Positions 9,529 through 18,061 are shown, numbered from the stretch's first letter. The stretch: 64,000 nucleotides of DNA from G963923945 sp965199175 (GCA_965199175.1 OZ240684.1:1054001-1118000), one strand, 5' to 3'. The notes: generated from the letters alone by a model not told the origin. Program-made: numbers and translations.

Positions 9529-11112
9529 ATGCGGCACTTCGTTCCTTCTCTGCGTGCGCTTCTTACCCTCAATGCGTTGATTGCTGTCCTGGCTCTCCTG
9601 ACTGCCGCTTGTCTGGCTCTGTGGGGAGTTTATACCTTCAGCAATTACCATAAACGTGCTTCCCATTCCTACGAACAGCTTGCTCTTGCCATGAGTCTGG
9701 AGACGAATATCGGCTTTTTTCTGATCACTGAGATCAAGCAATTTGTTGATCCGGCCAACCCGTCAGCTGAGGTAACTGAAATCCAGAAAATTGAGCAAAA
9801 CCTATCTGCATTGATCCAAACCATTGATGAGGAAATCAATTTCCTGGATGGGGAAAGACAAAAAGCCGAAGAACAGGCCGAGTATCAGACTGTGCATGTC
9901 ATTGACAGTCTGTTTCAAAAAATACGGCGCACCATGCGTAAGGAACGTCTTCGGGCCGAAGTATCTGACCGAGCGGAAGTCGTGCATGACGTCATCAATA
10001 ACATTGTTTCTGTCGATTATCGGCGTTTGAGCGAAATTGTTCACAGATTGGTTGCTGAGGAACGTCTCGAAGTAAAAGAGTCTGTCGAAAACATCCGTTT
10101 ACTGGGCTGGAATATTCTCTTTTTCTCGATCTCGGCTATCATTTTAACGATGGTGTTTGCCCTGGGTGGGGCCATGGCGACTTACAACGTCTTGATGCGT
10201 CCGGTGGCCCAGCTTTCCAAAGGGTCTCAAGCACTGGCTCAGGGTGATCTTGACCACCGTATTACCATTGCCCGTCCTCCCGAATTTGCAGAACTTGCTG
10301 ACCGCTTTAATAACATGGCACAGAGAATCTCTTTCCAGAAAACCCAGTTGGCCGACATCAATCAAGGGTTGGAAAAAATCGTTGCCGAACGAACCCAGGA
10401 ACTGGCGGAGAAAATCAACCAGCTGGCTAAAATAGACGACTCGCGGCGGCTTTTTTTCGCTAAGATTGGCCACGAATTGAGGACGCCGCTCACCGTATTG
10501 CTGGGGGAAGCCGATGTAGCATTGAGACGTCTGGATTCCGATCCGGCTTTTTATAGGCAAGCTCTGACTCATATCGCCGCCAATGGTGAATTTTTGAAAC
10601 GCCGTATCAGCGATCTGATTGGCCTTGCCCGTTCAGAGGATGGGCGAATCGTTCTCGAAAACCGGCCCATGGATTTGGAAACCGTTGTTGACGATGCGGT
10701 GCAGGTGGTTCAATCTTTTGCCCATTCCAGCGGTGTGGTTTTGCAAACCAGCCTCCCTGAACAACCGGTTGTTCTCCAGGGAGACCAGAGTTGGTTGCGA
10801 CAAAGCATGCTGACATTGATCGACAATGCTGTTAAATTTTCTCCTAAAGACGGGGTAGTTGAGATCAGGCTCGAACGTCATCAAACAGCGGCGATAATCG
10901 ACGTAATTGATCAGGGTTTTGGCGTTCCGGATACTGATCTGCATAACGTGTTTGACCCTTATTACCAATCGGCAAATGGCCGGGGCAGCGGGAGTGGTCT
11001 TGGGCTTGCCGTGGCTCATTGGGTGGCCAAACATCACCAGGGGTGGATAAAGGCCGAAAACCTGACTCCCAGAGGTTTTCGCATTCGAATGGAGCTTCCG
11101 CTCAAGCCATGA
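9529..11112 (+). CDS. Membrane sensor histidine kinase
   Basis: 527 residues. One transmembrane helix near residues 12-32 and another near 188-212 bracket a ~150-residue periplasmic sensor that is mostly helical and charged. A HAMP segment (MRPVAQLSKGSQALAQGD) and a coiled coil follow. The kinase core has the H-box FFAKIGHELRTPLT (His about residue 315), N-box LIDNAVKFS, and G-boxes DQGFGV and GSGSGLGLAV, so it should be active. The partner response regulator overlaps its stop codon (ATGA at 11109) but is broken after ~45 codons. The kinase is therefore an orphan unless it signals elsewhere. Because a YVTN-type pseudogene follows, it may once have governed an alcohol- or PQQ-related locus; that is inference. 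Confidence 0.9.
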   Translation: MRHFVPSLRALLTLNALIAVLALLTAACLALWGVYTFSNYHKRASHSYEQLALAMSLETNIGFFLITEIKQFVDPANPSAEVTEIQKIEQNLSALIQTIDEEINFLDGERQKAEEQAEYQTVHVIDSLFQKIRRTMRKERLRAEVSDRAEVVHDVINNIVSVDYRRLSEIVHRLVAEERLEVKESVENIRLLGWNILFFSISAIILTMVFALGGAMATYNVLMRPVAQLSKGSQALAQGDLDHRITIARPPEFAELADRFNNMAQRISFQKTQLADINQGLEKIVAERTQELAEKINQLAKIDDSRRLFFAKIGHELRTPLTVLLGEADVALRRLDSDPAFYRQALTHIAANGEFLKRRISDLIGLARSEDGRIVLENRPMDLETVVDDAVQVVQSFAHSSGVVLQTSLPEQPVVLQGDQSWLRQSMLTLIDNAVKFSPKDGVVEIRLERHQTAAIIDVIDQGFGVPDTDLHNVFDPYYQSANGRGSGSGLGLAVAHWVAKHHQGWIKAENLTPRGFRIRMELPLKP

Positions 11113-11254
11113 AAATTCTCGTTGTTAAAGATGACGTTGGCGTCAGACGATTGATTGAACAGGGTCTGCATGTTGAGGGATATGATGTCAACATCTCTGC
11201 AGTGGCCAGACGGCCCTCAAACCCTGGAATTATTCGCCAATGTCTTGATTGATG
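11109..11254 (+). pseudogene. Truncated OmpR-type response regulator
   Basis: Begins MKILVVKDD and continues VRRLIEQGLHVEGYDV, the start of a receiver domain with its acidic pocket. The frame is then lost. DGPQTLELFANVLID, the expected next part of a receiver, can be read in the +1 frame just before the sequence changes into a beta-propeller fragment. Both the phosphorylated Asp segment and the DNA-binding domain are gone. The four-base ATGA overlap with the kinase shows they were one operon. Confidence 0.8.
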
Positions 11255-11700
11255 CCCATCCCCGGCATGCTGAATTTGAAAAAGATGGTTCCTCTGTTTG
11301 GGTCACGTCTGAAGTCGGTGCTATGGCCTGAGTGATTGAGGCCGCAACCTAAAAAATGGTCAGGAAAATTTGTTTCGAAATTCCCGGTATAAAAATTCCC
11401 GGTATAAAACCAGAGTTAATCCAACCTACAGGAATGCGTTTCAGTAAAGATGGTCAATGCGCTTTCGTTGCCCCTGGTCCCTCTGAGCACATTACAGTTA
11501 TTGATACACCAGCCATGAGTTCCAGATGATATCCTGGTTGGTCAACGACCCTGGCATATCGAAATACATCCAGATGGCTCAAAGCTCTATGTTGCCAACG
11601 GAATGACCAATGACATGACCGTGATTGATGTGCGTATTTTGAAAGCCGAATGTTGGGTTCCGGTCAGACGTCTGCCCTGGGGGGTCGCCATCATTCCCTG
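11255..11700 (+). pseudogene. Decayed YVTN-type beta-propeller gene fragment
   Basis: Several frames together spell a C-terminal beta-propeller: HPRHAEFEKDG then VWVTSEVGA near 11255-11330, PTGMRFSKDGQCAFVAPG near 11425-11480, then ILVGQRPWHIEIHPDG, LYVANGMTND and RRLPWGVAIIP up to ~11700. Frameshifts and stops interrupt it at least three times. These repeats are typical of YVTN-family proteins often encoded beside PQQ-dependent alcohol oxidation genes (family knowledge). The junction with the regulator at ~11255 looks like a deletion. Confidence 0.7.
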
Positions 11701-11794
11701 AGAAGATCGAATCACCCTGGCATAGTTGACGCCAGGAATGGCCCCCGGATATTCATTTTGGCAGCAGGATCCGGGAAAATCAAAAAGGGTGTGC

Positions 11795-11923
11795 TCAATC
11801 ACTGTGCAGGCTTTAAATCATTGATACAGATCTATTATTGACACAGATCTATTATTGTCACATAGCAACGTGAGTAAAGTGTCGTGATTTTTTGAACCCC
11901 TTGCGGCGACAATTTCCTATACT
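11795..11923. repeat. Direct repeat, left copy flanking hydrogenase locus
   Basis: This stretch (TCAATCACTGTGCAGG, AAATCATTGATACAGATC, CACATAGCAACG, TTGCGGCGACAATT) recurs in the same orientation at 29411-29520. The left copy contains an extra 17-bp internal duplication (ACAGATCTATTATTG at 11826 and 11843). The two copies enclose the whole hydrogenase gene set. From 11924 to 12191 I see no gene, only a small hairpin (GACCCC/GGGGTC, 12009-12028). Confidence 0.75.
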
Positions 11924-12191
11924 GAACTCACTTCCAGCAGTCAATTTTCTAAGCTTCAATGTCTGCCCCGAACCGATCTTGAGCAGGCTGTTTGGTCAAT
12001 GGGATATGGACCCCGACTCATTGGGGTCAAAATCGAAATCGCGCCGGACTCTATTTAACCGGGATATTTTCGGACGATGATAACTGTGGATGACAGATGA
12101 AAGAGTGATGGTCGATTCGTAAATTTTATTTGCATATTGAAAAGAAACTTAGCAGGATTGAACAAGACGTGATGATTAAAAAAATCCGCAT

Positions 12192-13634
12192 GTGACAACA
12201 CAGAAAACAATTCTCCTGATCTCTGATGATACGGAATTTGTAGAGGTCGCGCGTACGGCTTTCTCTCATACCGGCGATTACCGGCTTGTCCTCTGCGCAA
12301 ACCGACATGCCGCGGCCAATCGTCTTGAGCAGATTGAGGCGCATCTTCTGATCGCGGATTACGATGTGGAGGATGGCCAGGGCGGCGAGGCACTTTGCGA
12401 GGCCAGAATCTCCCATCCTCAAATTCCAAGAATGCTCATCGCGAGGACAGAAATCGCGGTTACAGATTCAGATATTGTCCGCAGATGTGCTGCTTATTTG
12501 TTTTTGTTCAAGCCGGTTATGCCGACACAGTTGGATATTTCGGTTAAACGCGCATTGGAACTGAGCGAATTGTCACGTCGACACCGGTTGTTATCGCGTG
12601 AACTCAGAATTTCGATCGATGACGATATATTCGGTGATGAGCACAAGATGTCGGTCAAAGGCGGCGTGTCGCAATTTGAGAAACTTGTGTTTGCCAGTCC
12701 AAAGATGGCTGAACTGGTTGAAGATGCAAGGCGGGCCGCTAAAACCGAGTTACCGGTATTGATTCATGGTGAAACAGGGACTGGAAAAGAATTGTTGGCG
12801 CGGGCGATACATTACAATTCGCAACGAATGGATTCACCGCTTCTGGTTCAAAATTGCGGGGGGATGAGCGATGAAACTCTGCATTCTGAACTTTTTGGCC
12901 ATCTGCGTGGCGCATTCACCGGAGCTGTTGCGGATCGTCTGGGTCTCTTTCGGGCCGCCGAAGGCGGGACTGTTTTTTTAGATGAAATCTCAGAAGTATC
13001 ATCGAATTTTCAGGTCAGCTTGTTGAGGTTTCTCCAGGAAGGCGAAGTCAAACCTTTGGGATCGGACAAGGTGTCATACTCCAATGTTCGGATTGTCGCA
13101 GCATCCAATCGTTCACTGGAAGCAATGGTCGAATCTGGTGGCTTTCGACGAGATCTTTACTATCGGCTTAAAGGGTTTACCCTCTTAATTCCGCCGCTGC
13201 GGGAACGTCCGGAAGACATATCGGTCCTTGCTGAGTTTTTCCTTGAAAAATACGCAGGGGTTGTTGGTCGCCAGGTCATGGGTATTACGAAAGCTGCATT
13301 GGACGCGCTGGCTGCCTATAGATATCCGGGAAATGTCCGGGAGCTTGAAACAGAACTACAGAGAATGATCGCCGTTGCAGATCAAGGTGGATATATCTCG
13401 GAACGCCATTTGTCGCCTTCCATCCGACAAGCGGCAGCTGCCGGACACACCAATGGACCTCAAGCAATCGAAGGGGCCAATTTGAAAGAAATGGTAGAGA
13501 ATCTAGAGCGTCAGGTGGTCAGGCAAACGCTGGAAAAAACACGATGGAATCAAAGCCAGGCGGCTCACATGCTCGGACTTTCCCGGGCTGGTTTGGCCAA
13601 TAAAATCAAACGCTATAATCTTCAGGCGGAATAG
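12192..13634 (+). CDS. NtrC-family sigma54 activator, HoxA/HupR-like
   Basis: 480 residues from GTG 12192. The receiver domain (residues 1-120) has acidic D12/D13, phosphoacceptor D56 in LLIADYD, and the Lys of FLFKPV. The AAA+ domain carries Walker A GETGTGKE, an intact GAFTGA loop that contacts sigma54, Walker B GGTVFLDEIS and an arginine-finger region. The C-terminus has a Fis-type helix-turn-helix (NQSQAAHMLGLSRAGL). It lies immediately upstream of the hydrogenase genes, and a -24/-12 promoter precedes hupS, so it very probably activates them, as HoxA and HupR do in other proteobacteria. Its cognate kinase is not certain; the membrane kinase at 9529 belongs to an OmpR-type pair. Confidence 0.9.
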   Translation: MTTQKTILLISDDTEFVEVARTAFSHTGDYRLVLCANRHAAANRLEQIEAHLLIADYDVEDGQGGEALCEARISHPQIPRMLIARTEIAVTDSDIVRRCAAYLFLFKPVMPTQLDISVKRALELSELSRRHRLLSRELRISIDDDIFGDEHKMSVKGGVSQFEKLVFASPKMAELVEDARRAAKTELPVLIHGETGTGKELLARAIHYNSQRMDSPLLVQNCGGMSDETLHSELFGHLRGAFTGAVADRLGLFRAAEGGTVFLDEISEVSSNFQVSLLRFLQEGEVKPLGSDKVSYSNVRIVAASNRSLEAMVESGGFRRDLYYRLKGFTLLIPPLRERPEDISVLAEFFLEKYAGVVGRQVMGITKAALDALAAYRYPGNVRELETELQRMIAVADQGGYISERHLSPSIRQAAAAGHTNGPQAIEGANLKEMVENLERQVVRQTLEKTRWNQSQAAHMLGLSRAGLANKIKRYNLQAE

Positions 13635-13644
13635 GTCGTTTCGG

Positions 13645-13878
13645 ATGTCTGAAAATGATGGGACCAAATGCTCCGGGAATATTGTGGGGTTTCCACAGTC
13701 ACGCACCCGGATTGGACCTTTGCGTCCAGCAAAAGACCTTGGTTTATCAAGGTTGTCGCGCCAAGTTGGGTCACATGGAAAAGCCGCTCAAGGTCATTGG
13801 TGCAGTCACTGCGAAGGCATTTGGTACAGCTATTTCCCGGAGTCCGAATGTCCCGTTTGTGGCAACCGGCATGGGTGA
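13645..13878 (+). CDS. Small zinc-ribbon protein
   Basis: 77 residues, starting 10 bp after the activator gene and probably cotranscribed with it. The last third reads HWCSHCEGIWYSYF followed by CPVCGNRHG, that is C-x2-C-x12-C-x2-C, a zinc ribbon or rubredoxin-like knuckle. The first 50 residues are basic and featureless. The overlapping frame at 13655-13915 has no such signature. HypA encoded at the other end of the locus lacks its own zinc ribbon, so this might supply it in trans; that is a hypothesis. Confidence 0.6.
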   Translation: MSENDGTKCSGNIVGFPQSRTRIGPLRPAKDLGLSRLSRQVGSHGKAAQGHWCSHCEGIWYSYFPESECPVCGNRHG

Positions 13879-13895
13879 TCGAAACCTGCTCATTA

Positions 13896-13913
13896 ACTTT
13901 ACATCTGTAAAGT
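13896..13913. promoter_or_regulatory. 18-bp perfect dyad, candidate activator binding site
   Basis: ACTTTAC-ATCT-GTAAAGT is a perfect 7-4-7 inverted repeat centred about 130 bp upstream of the predicted hupS transcript start. That is a typical distance for enhancer-like sites of NtrC-family proteins. No T-run follows, so it is not a terminator. Confidence 0.5.
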
Positions 13914-13965
13914 AAGTTGCATTGCTGTGTTGGGTAGGGAGGCTGAATTTTAGTGCCTGAATCTC

Positions 13966-13979
13966 ATCAACTTGTTGAT
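13966..13979. promoter_or_regulatory. Second inverted repeat upstream of hupS promoter
   Basis: ATCAAC-TT-GTTGAT, a 6-2-6 dyad about 30 bp upstream of the -24 element. It is close for an enhancer site; it could bind another regulator or help DNA bending. Function unproven. Confidence 0.3.
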
Positions 13980-14008
13980 ATTATGTATAAAAATTTTTGG
14001 ACTAAAAC

Positions 14009-14024
14009 TGGCATTGTTTTTGCT
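14009..14024 (+). promoter_or_regulatory. sigma54 (-24/-12) promoter of hupSL
   Basis: TGGCATTGTTTTTGCT has GG at 14010-14011 and GC at 14022-14023, separated by exactly 10 bp, with TGGCA and TTGC matching the consensus. The transcript should start near 14035, giving a leader of ~130 nt before hupS. The leader contains a 17-bp imperfect tandem repeat (14091 and 14112) and the AAGGAGG ribosome site. Confidence 0.75.
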
Positions 14025-14165
14025 TAATATCGTGCTGTGGATCATACGGTGATTGATAATCCGTTCGAACAAGCAGATGAAAACCAAAACAAAGTTAGCA
14101 GACAGAACAAAAAAGTTAGCAGACAGAAAAAGAGATAGAGACAGAAAAACGAAGGAGGAAAAAGA

Positions 14166-15128
14166 ATGGCTAATTTATTATGGCTCCAGGGCGGGGCCTG
14201 CTCTGGAAACACAATGTCGTTTCTGAATGCCGAGGAACCCAGTGCCTGCGATCTTGTCACCGATTTCGGGATCAATGTTCTTTGGCAGCCGTCACTCGGC
14301 CTGGAACTCGGAGACGATGTTAAAGCGATACTGCAAAAATGTATTTCCGGTGATATCCAGCTGGATATTTTCGTTTTTGAAGGGACGGTTATTGACGCCC
14401 CCAACGGGACCGGCGAATGGAACCGGTTTTGTGGTCGGGCAATGAAAGAATGGGTCAAAGAACTTTCAGCAGCGGCTCAATTTGTTGTTGCTATTGGAGA
14501 CTGTGCTACTTGGGGCGGTATTCCGGCAACCGCGCCCAATCCTTCGGATTCCAGGGGTCTGCAATTCCTGAAACGCGAGAAAGGTGGTGCCCTTGGGGAA
14601 GGGTTCACATCCAAAGCCGGCCTTCCGGTCATCAATATTCCGGGCTGCCCGGCTCACCCCGATTGGGTCACCCAAATTCTGGTGGCGGTTGCGACCGGAC
14701 GGGCCGGAGACCTGACCCTTGATGAATTCCAGAGGCCAAAGACATTTTTCTCAAGTTTCACGCAAACTGGTTGTACTCGAAACATGCATTTTGCTTATAA
14801 AGTCTCCTCGACAGCGTTTGGCCAGCGTAAAGGCTGCCTGTTCTATGACCTTGGTTGCCGTGGGCCGATGACTCATAGCCCATGCAACCGGATTCTCTGG
14901 AACCGTCAGTCATCGAAAACTCGCGCCGGTATGCCTTGTCTGGGTTGCACGGAACCTGAGTTCCCGTTTTTTGATTTAGCACCTGGCACAGTCTTTAAAA
15001 CTCAGACTGTGATGGGCGTACCCAAAGATCTGCCGACAGGCGTGGAAAAAACTGGCTATGTAAAATTGACTGCCGCAGCCAAGGGTGCTGCCCCAGCCTG
15101 GGCTGAAAAAGACATTTTCGTCGTCTGA
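14166..15128 (+). CDS. hupS: [NiFe] uptake hydrogenase small subunit, group 2a type
   Basis: 320 residues, start fixed by a strong AAGGAGG. It transfers electrons from the NiFe site through FeS clusters. There is no Tat signal and no C-terminal membrane anchor; the protein starts directly with MANLLWLQGGACSGNT, so it should be cytoplasmic, as in cyanobacterial HupS and mycobacterial Huc (group 2a). Visible cluster Cys occur in GGACSGN (C12), GDCATWGG, NIPGCPAHPDW, then TGCTRNMHF, KGCLFYDLGCRGP, HSPCNR and GMPCLGCTEPEFPFF. All expected clusters are therefore covered. hupL follows after 49 bp containing an 18-bp-period duplication. Expression is likely from the sigma54 promoter at 14009. Confidence 0.92.
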   Translation: MANLLWLQGGACSGNTMSFLNAEEPSACDLVTDFGINVLWQPSLGLELGDDVKAILQKCISGDIQLDIFVFEGTVIDAPNGTGEWNRFCGRAMKEWVKELSAAAQFVVAIGDCATWGGIPATAPNPSDSRGLQFLKREKGGALGEGFTSKAGLPVINIPGCPAHPDWVTQILVAVATGRAGDLTLDEFQRPKTFFSSFTQTGCTRNMHFAYKVSSTAFGQRKGCLFYDLGCRGPMTHSPCNRILWNRQSSKTRAGMPCLGCTEPEFPFFDLAPGTVFKTQTVMGVPKDLPTGVEKTGYVKLTAAAKGAAPAWAEKDIFVV

Positions 15129-15177
15129 AGTCAGTGAACAAACAAAAGTCAGTGAACAAATAAAGGGAATTTAAACA

Positions 15178-16773
15178 ATGTCAGCAGCAGTTCAAACTCT
15201 TGATATTTCTCCTGTCGGGCGCGTTGAAGGCGACCTTGACGTTCGTGTCGATATTTCGGATGGCGTTGTAACCAATGCCTGGACAAATGCGGAAATGTTC
15301 CGCGGCTTTGAAGTCATCTTGAAAGACAAAGACCCCCAGGCTGGCCTGGTCGTCACGCCCCGCGCCTGTGGCATCTGTGGTGCGTCGCATCTGACATGTG
15401 CTGCCTGGGCGTTGGATACAGCCTGGAGCACGACTGTCCCAAGAAATGCCATTTTGGCCCGCAACCTTGGTCAGATTGTCGAATCGCTTCAGTCTTTGCC
15501 CAGGCATCATTACGGCTTGTTCATGATTGATTACACGAACAAAAATTACGCCAATTCGGTTTTTTTCGAAGAAGCCGTCAAGCGCTATGCGCCGTTTACC
15601 GGTACTTCCTACGAAGCTGGCGTGACGATTTCCGGCAGACCGGTTGAGATTTATGCTCTGCTCGGTGGGCAGTGGCCGCACTCATCTTACATGGTGCCAG
15701 GTGGCGTGATGTGTGCGCCGACTTTGACGGATGTGACCCGGGCCTGGTCGATCCTTGAACACTTTCGACGTAACTGGATTGAACCATTATGGCTTGGATG
15801 TTCGATGGAGCGGTATGAAAGCATTCAGACATTAGAAGATTTTGAGGCATGGCTTGATGAACGTCCGGAACATGCGCGTTCAGACCTCGGCCTTTATTGG
15901 CGAATGTCCAAAGATATCGGTCTGGATCAATACGGCAAAGGCCATGGCAAATTCATCACCTGGGGTTATCTGCCCCATGAGGACAAATATCAAAACCCAA
16001 CCATTGATGCACGCAGCGGCGCGGTCATCATGAAGGCCGGGGTATATGATGGTGCTTCTGACAGCTTCCAACCGATGGAACAGTCGTTGGCCCGGGAAGA
16101 TATGATCCATTCCTGGTACGATGAAGGCAATGATATTCACCCTTTTGACCGCACAACCAATCCGATTATGAAGAATGAGATTGATCCGGATGGAAAATAT
16201 TCCTGGTGCACTTCGGTTCGCCACACTGAAAACGGTCGCCTTGAGGCGGGTCCACTTGCGCGTCGCCTGGTTTCTGGAGGACCGGGTCAGGATTTCCAGC
16301 ATTCGGACGGCCTGATCCTGGATATGTATCGGAAGATGGGTGGTGCTTCGATTATGCTGCGCCATTTCGCACGGATGCATGAACTGTGTATTCTCTACCG
16401 CGAAGCTGAGCGTATTCTGCGTGAATTCAAGCTCAATGACGAATGGTATATCAAACCAACCGAGAAAGATGGGCGTGGTTGGGGTGCTACGGAGGCAATT
16501 CGTGGTGCCCTCTGCCACTGGATTGATGTTGAAGGCGGTAAGATCAAGAACTATCAGATCATCGCGCCGACCACCTGGAATGTTGGTCCTCGCGCTGAGA
16601 ACGGCGAACGGGGACCGATCGAAGAGGCACTCATTGGGACGCCGATTGCCAACTCTTCGGATCCGGTCGAAGTCGGCCATGTGTGTCGGTCCTATGACAG
16701 CTGTTTGGTCTGCACCGTCCATGCTCATGATGGCAAGACAGGCGAAGAGCTTGCGCGGTTTCGTACGGCGTAA
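15178..16773 (+). CDS. hupL: [NiFe] uptake hydrogenase large subunit, group 2a type
   Basis: 531 residues, carrying the NiFe(CN)2CO active site that oxidises H2. The L1 motif is RACGICGASH (C64, C67) after GRVEGD. The L2 motif is DSCLVCTVH (C509, C512, H515), with Ser where many hydrogenases have Pro. Protease cleavage after H515 would remove the 16-residue tail AHDGKTGEELARFRTA once nickel is inserted. Length and motifs fit the group 2a family. It is cotranscribed with hupS and followed by the two small Cys proteins and the protease. Confidence 0.93.
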   Translation: MSAAVQTLDISPVGRVEGDLDVRVDISDGVVTNAWTNAEMFRGFEVILKDKDPQAGLVVTPRACGICGASHLTCAAWALDTAWSTTVPRNAILARNLGQIVESLQSLPRHHYGLFMIDYTNKNYANSVFFEEAVKRYAPFTGTSYEAGVTISGRPVEIYALLGGQWPHSSYMVPGGVMCAPTLTDVTRAWSILEHFRRNWIEPLWLGCSMERYESIQTLEDFEAWLDERPEHARSDLGLYWRMSKDIGLDQYGKGHGKFITWGYLPHEDKYQNPTIDARSGAVIMKAGVYDGASDSFQPMEQSLAREDMIHSWYDEGNDIHPFDRTTNPIMKNEIDPDGKYSWCTSVRHTENGRLEAGPLARRLVSGGPGQDFQHSDGLILDMYRKMGGASIMLRHFARMHELCILYREAERILREFKLNDEWYIKPTEKDGRGWGATEAIRGALCHWIDVEGGKIKNYQIIAPTTWNVGPRAENGERGPIEEALIGTPIANSSDPVEVGHVCRSYDSCLVCTVHAHDGKTGEELARFRTA

Positions 16774-16855
16774 CCAATAAGGGTATGGAGAGTTCCAAAC
16801 AAAATCCTGATAAAAAATCCGTAGAAACAAAATTGGGTTAGGTGTGGTGGCTTCG

Positions 16856-17233
16856 ATGGTTGGTGATATTTCTGTTGCGGCGGAGTCTTCGGCTTATCGG
16901 CAACGTTACGGGGTTTTGCCTTCCGAGGCCGACCACGCAACCCTCATGAAGATGATTGAGGATTTATTTAAGGAGGGTCTGGAGACTCAGATTGAGCCAT
17001 TTCCGAAAACTGACCGGGAATTTGCGGCGATTCTTGATGATCTGCGGATGCTTACGCCAGACCAGCTTCGGGAAAAACTGGTGCTTTCCGGATGGCTTCT
17101 CAAGCCCCATGGTGAAGATCAGATGCGTTGTCAGGAATGCATGTATTTTCTTGTCCATCGTCGCTGGTGCGATCTTCCGGAGTTGAATTTGCCTGCGGAA
17201 CCGGAATGGTGGTGCAGATTGTGGAGAATTTAG
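16856..17233 (+). CDS. Small HiPIP-like Cys protein, first of a pair
   Basis: 125 residues from ATG 16856 (a GTG at 16844 would add four). The N-terminal ~90 residues are helical and acidic. The C-terminus is CQECMYFLVHRRWC, LPELNLPAEPEWWC, then RLWRI. The spacing C-x2-C-x9-C-x14-C with aromatic residues and a final C-x2-W resembles the [4Fe-4S] site of high-potential iron-sulphur proteins, although the middle spacer is shorter than usual. Its position between hupL and the protease suggests an electron carrier or assembly helper for the hydrogenase. No signal peptide. The next gene is a paralogue with the same C-terminus. Confidence 0.65.
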   Translation: MVGDISVAAESSAYRQRYGVLPSEADHATLMKMIEDLFKEGLETQIEPFPKTDREFAAILDDLRMLTPDQLREKLVLSGWLLKPHGEDQMRCQECMYFLVHRRWCDLPELNLPAEPEWWCRLWRI

Positions 17234-17243
17234 GAGAGAGGAA

Positions 17244-17576
17244 GTGTCTGACCAAGCGTCAAGTCCTGAAGACGATGCGTTGCGCGACCATATCGCGGAG
17301 ACATTGTCTTCGGGGATAGAAACCGAAGTCTGGCCACGCGCCGAAACTTCGGAGATGGTTGAGAATATTGTCAAGCGCTTACAAACCGAAGCCAGAGACG
17401 ACCTGGACAAGAAGCTGATCATCGGCGGTTTCACCGACCACATCATCGAAGCCGAAGGATTGGAACAACCCTGTGAGACTTGTATGTATTACTTGGTGCA
17501 TCGGAAATTTTGCGAATTACCGGAGTTGATGTTGCCAGTCGAACCGCATTGGTCTTGCAGACTTTGGCGCATTTGA
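17244..17576 (+). CDS. Small HiPIP-like Cys protein, second of a pair
   Basis: 110 residues from GTG 17244, chosen for the AGGAGAGAGG just upstream. The C-terminus CETCMYYLVHRKFC, LPELMLPVEPHWSC, RLWRI keeps all four Cys and the spacing of the preceding paralogue. The first 75 residues are acidic and differ from it. It ends inside the start of the protease gene (TTGA overlap), so translation is coupled. Probably binds one FeS cluster. Whether the pair are redundant or form a relay or heterodimer cannot be told from sequence. Confidence 0.65.
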   Translation: MSDQASSPEDDALRDHIAETLSSGIETEVWPRAETSEMVENIVKRLQTEARDDLDKKLIIGGFTDHIIEAEGLEQPCETCMYYLVHRKFCELPELMLPVEPHWSCRLWRI

Positions 17577-18052
17577 ATCCGGCGACAGTCATCATCGGTT
17601 GCGGCAACCCGAACCGAAGCGATGATGGAGTCGGCCCCTATGTCGTTTCCTTGCTTCGTGATCGGGATCTTGGTGATCATGTCTCGCTTTATGATGGCGG
17701 GACCGATGGTATGGGTGTCATGTACCGGCTGCGGGGCTTTGAGCGTCTGGTCATCATTGACGCCCGCATGCCTCAGGGGACTCCGGGCGCATTATATGAA
17801 GTCCCCGGAGACGTTCTGGAAACGCGTCCGCCACAAAGTCTCAATCTTCATGATTTCAGATGGGATCATGCTCTTTATGTCGGCCGCCAAATATATGGCA
17901 CGGCGTTTCCGGATGATGTATCGGTGTTTTTAATTGAAGCAGCCAATCTTGATCTGGGATTGGAGATCAGCCCACACATTCAGGCGACGGCCTTGAAAGT
18001 TGCAGCGCAGATTGAGCATATGGTGACCGCGCGTGATGCGGCGGCTATTTAG
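17573..18052 (+). CDS. hupD: Hydrogenase maturation endopeptidase
   Basis: About 159 residues if started at TTG 17573, which overlaps the preceding stop; the open frame extends upstream into the previous gene but the family begins at this point. TVIIGCGNPNRSDDGVGPYVV is the M52 N-terminal motif with nickel-binding Asp, DGGTDGMG follows, and DARMPQGTPG carries the second acidic ligand. The His ligand probably lies near HDFRWDHAL. It cleaves the C-terminal tail of HupL after nickel insertion. Length fits the HyaD/HupD family. Confidence 0.85.
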   Translation: MNPATVIIGCGNPNRSDDGVGPYVVSLLRDRDLGDHVSLYDGGTDGMGVMYRLRGFERLVIIDARMPQGTPGALYEVPGDVLETRPPQSLNLHDFRWDHALYVGRQIYGTAFPDDVSVFLIEAANLDLGLEISPHIQATALKVAAQIEHMVTARDAAAI

Positions 18053-18061
18053 GGAGTGGCG

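Noticed and set aside
13896..13913. Dyad before hupS as an intrinsic terminator for the zinc-ribbon gene
   Set aside because: The stem is A/T-rich and there is no T-run after it; position fits an activator site better.
13655..13915. 86-codon frame overlapping the zinc-ribbon gene
   Set aside because: It lacks recognisable motifs and a ribosome site, while the overlapping frame has two C-x2-C pairs.
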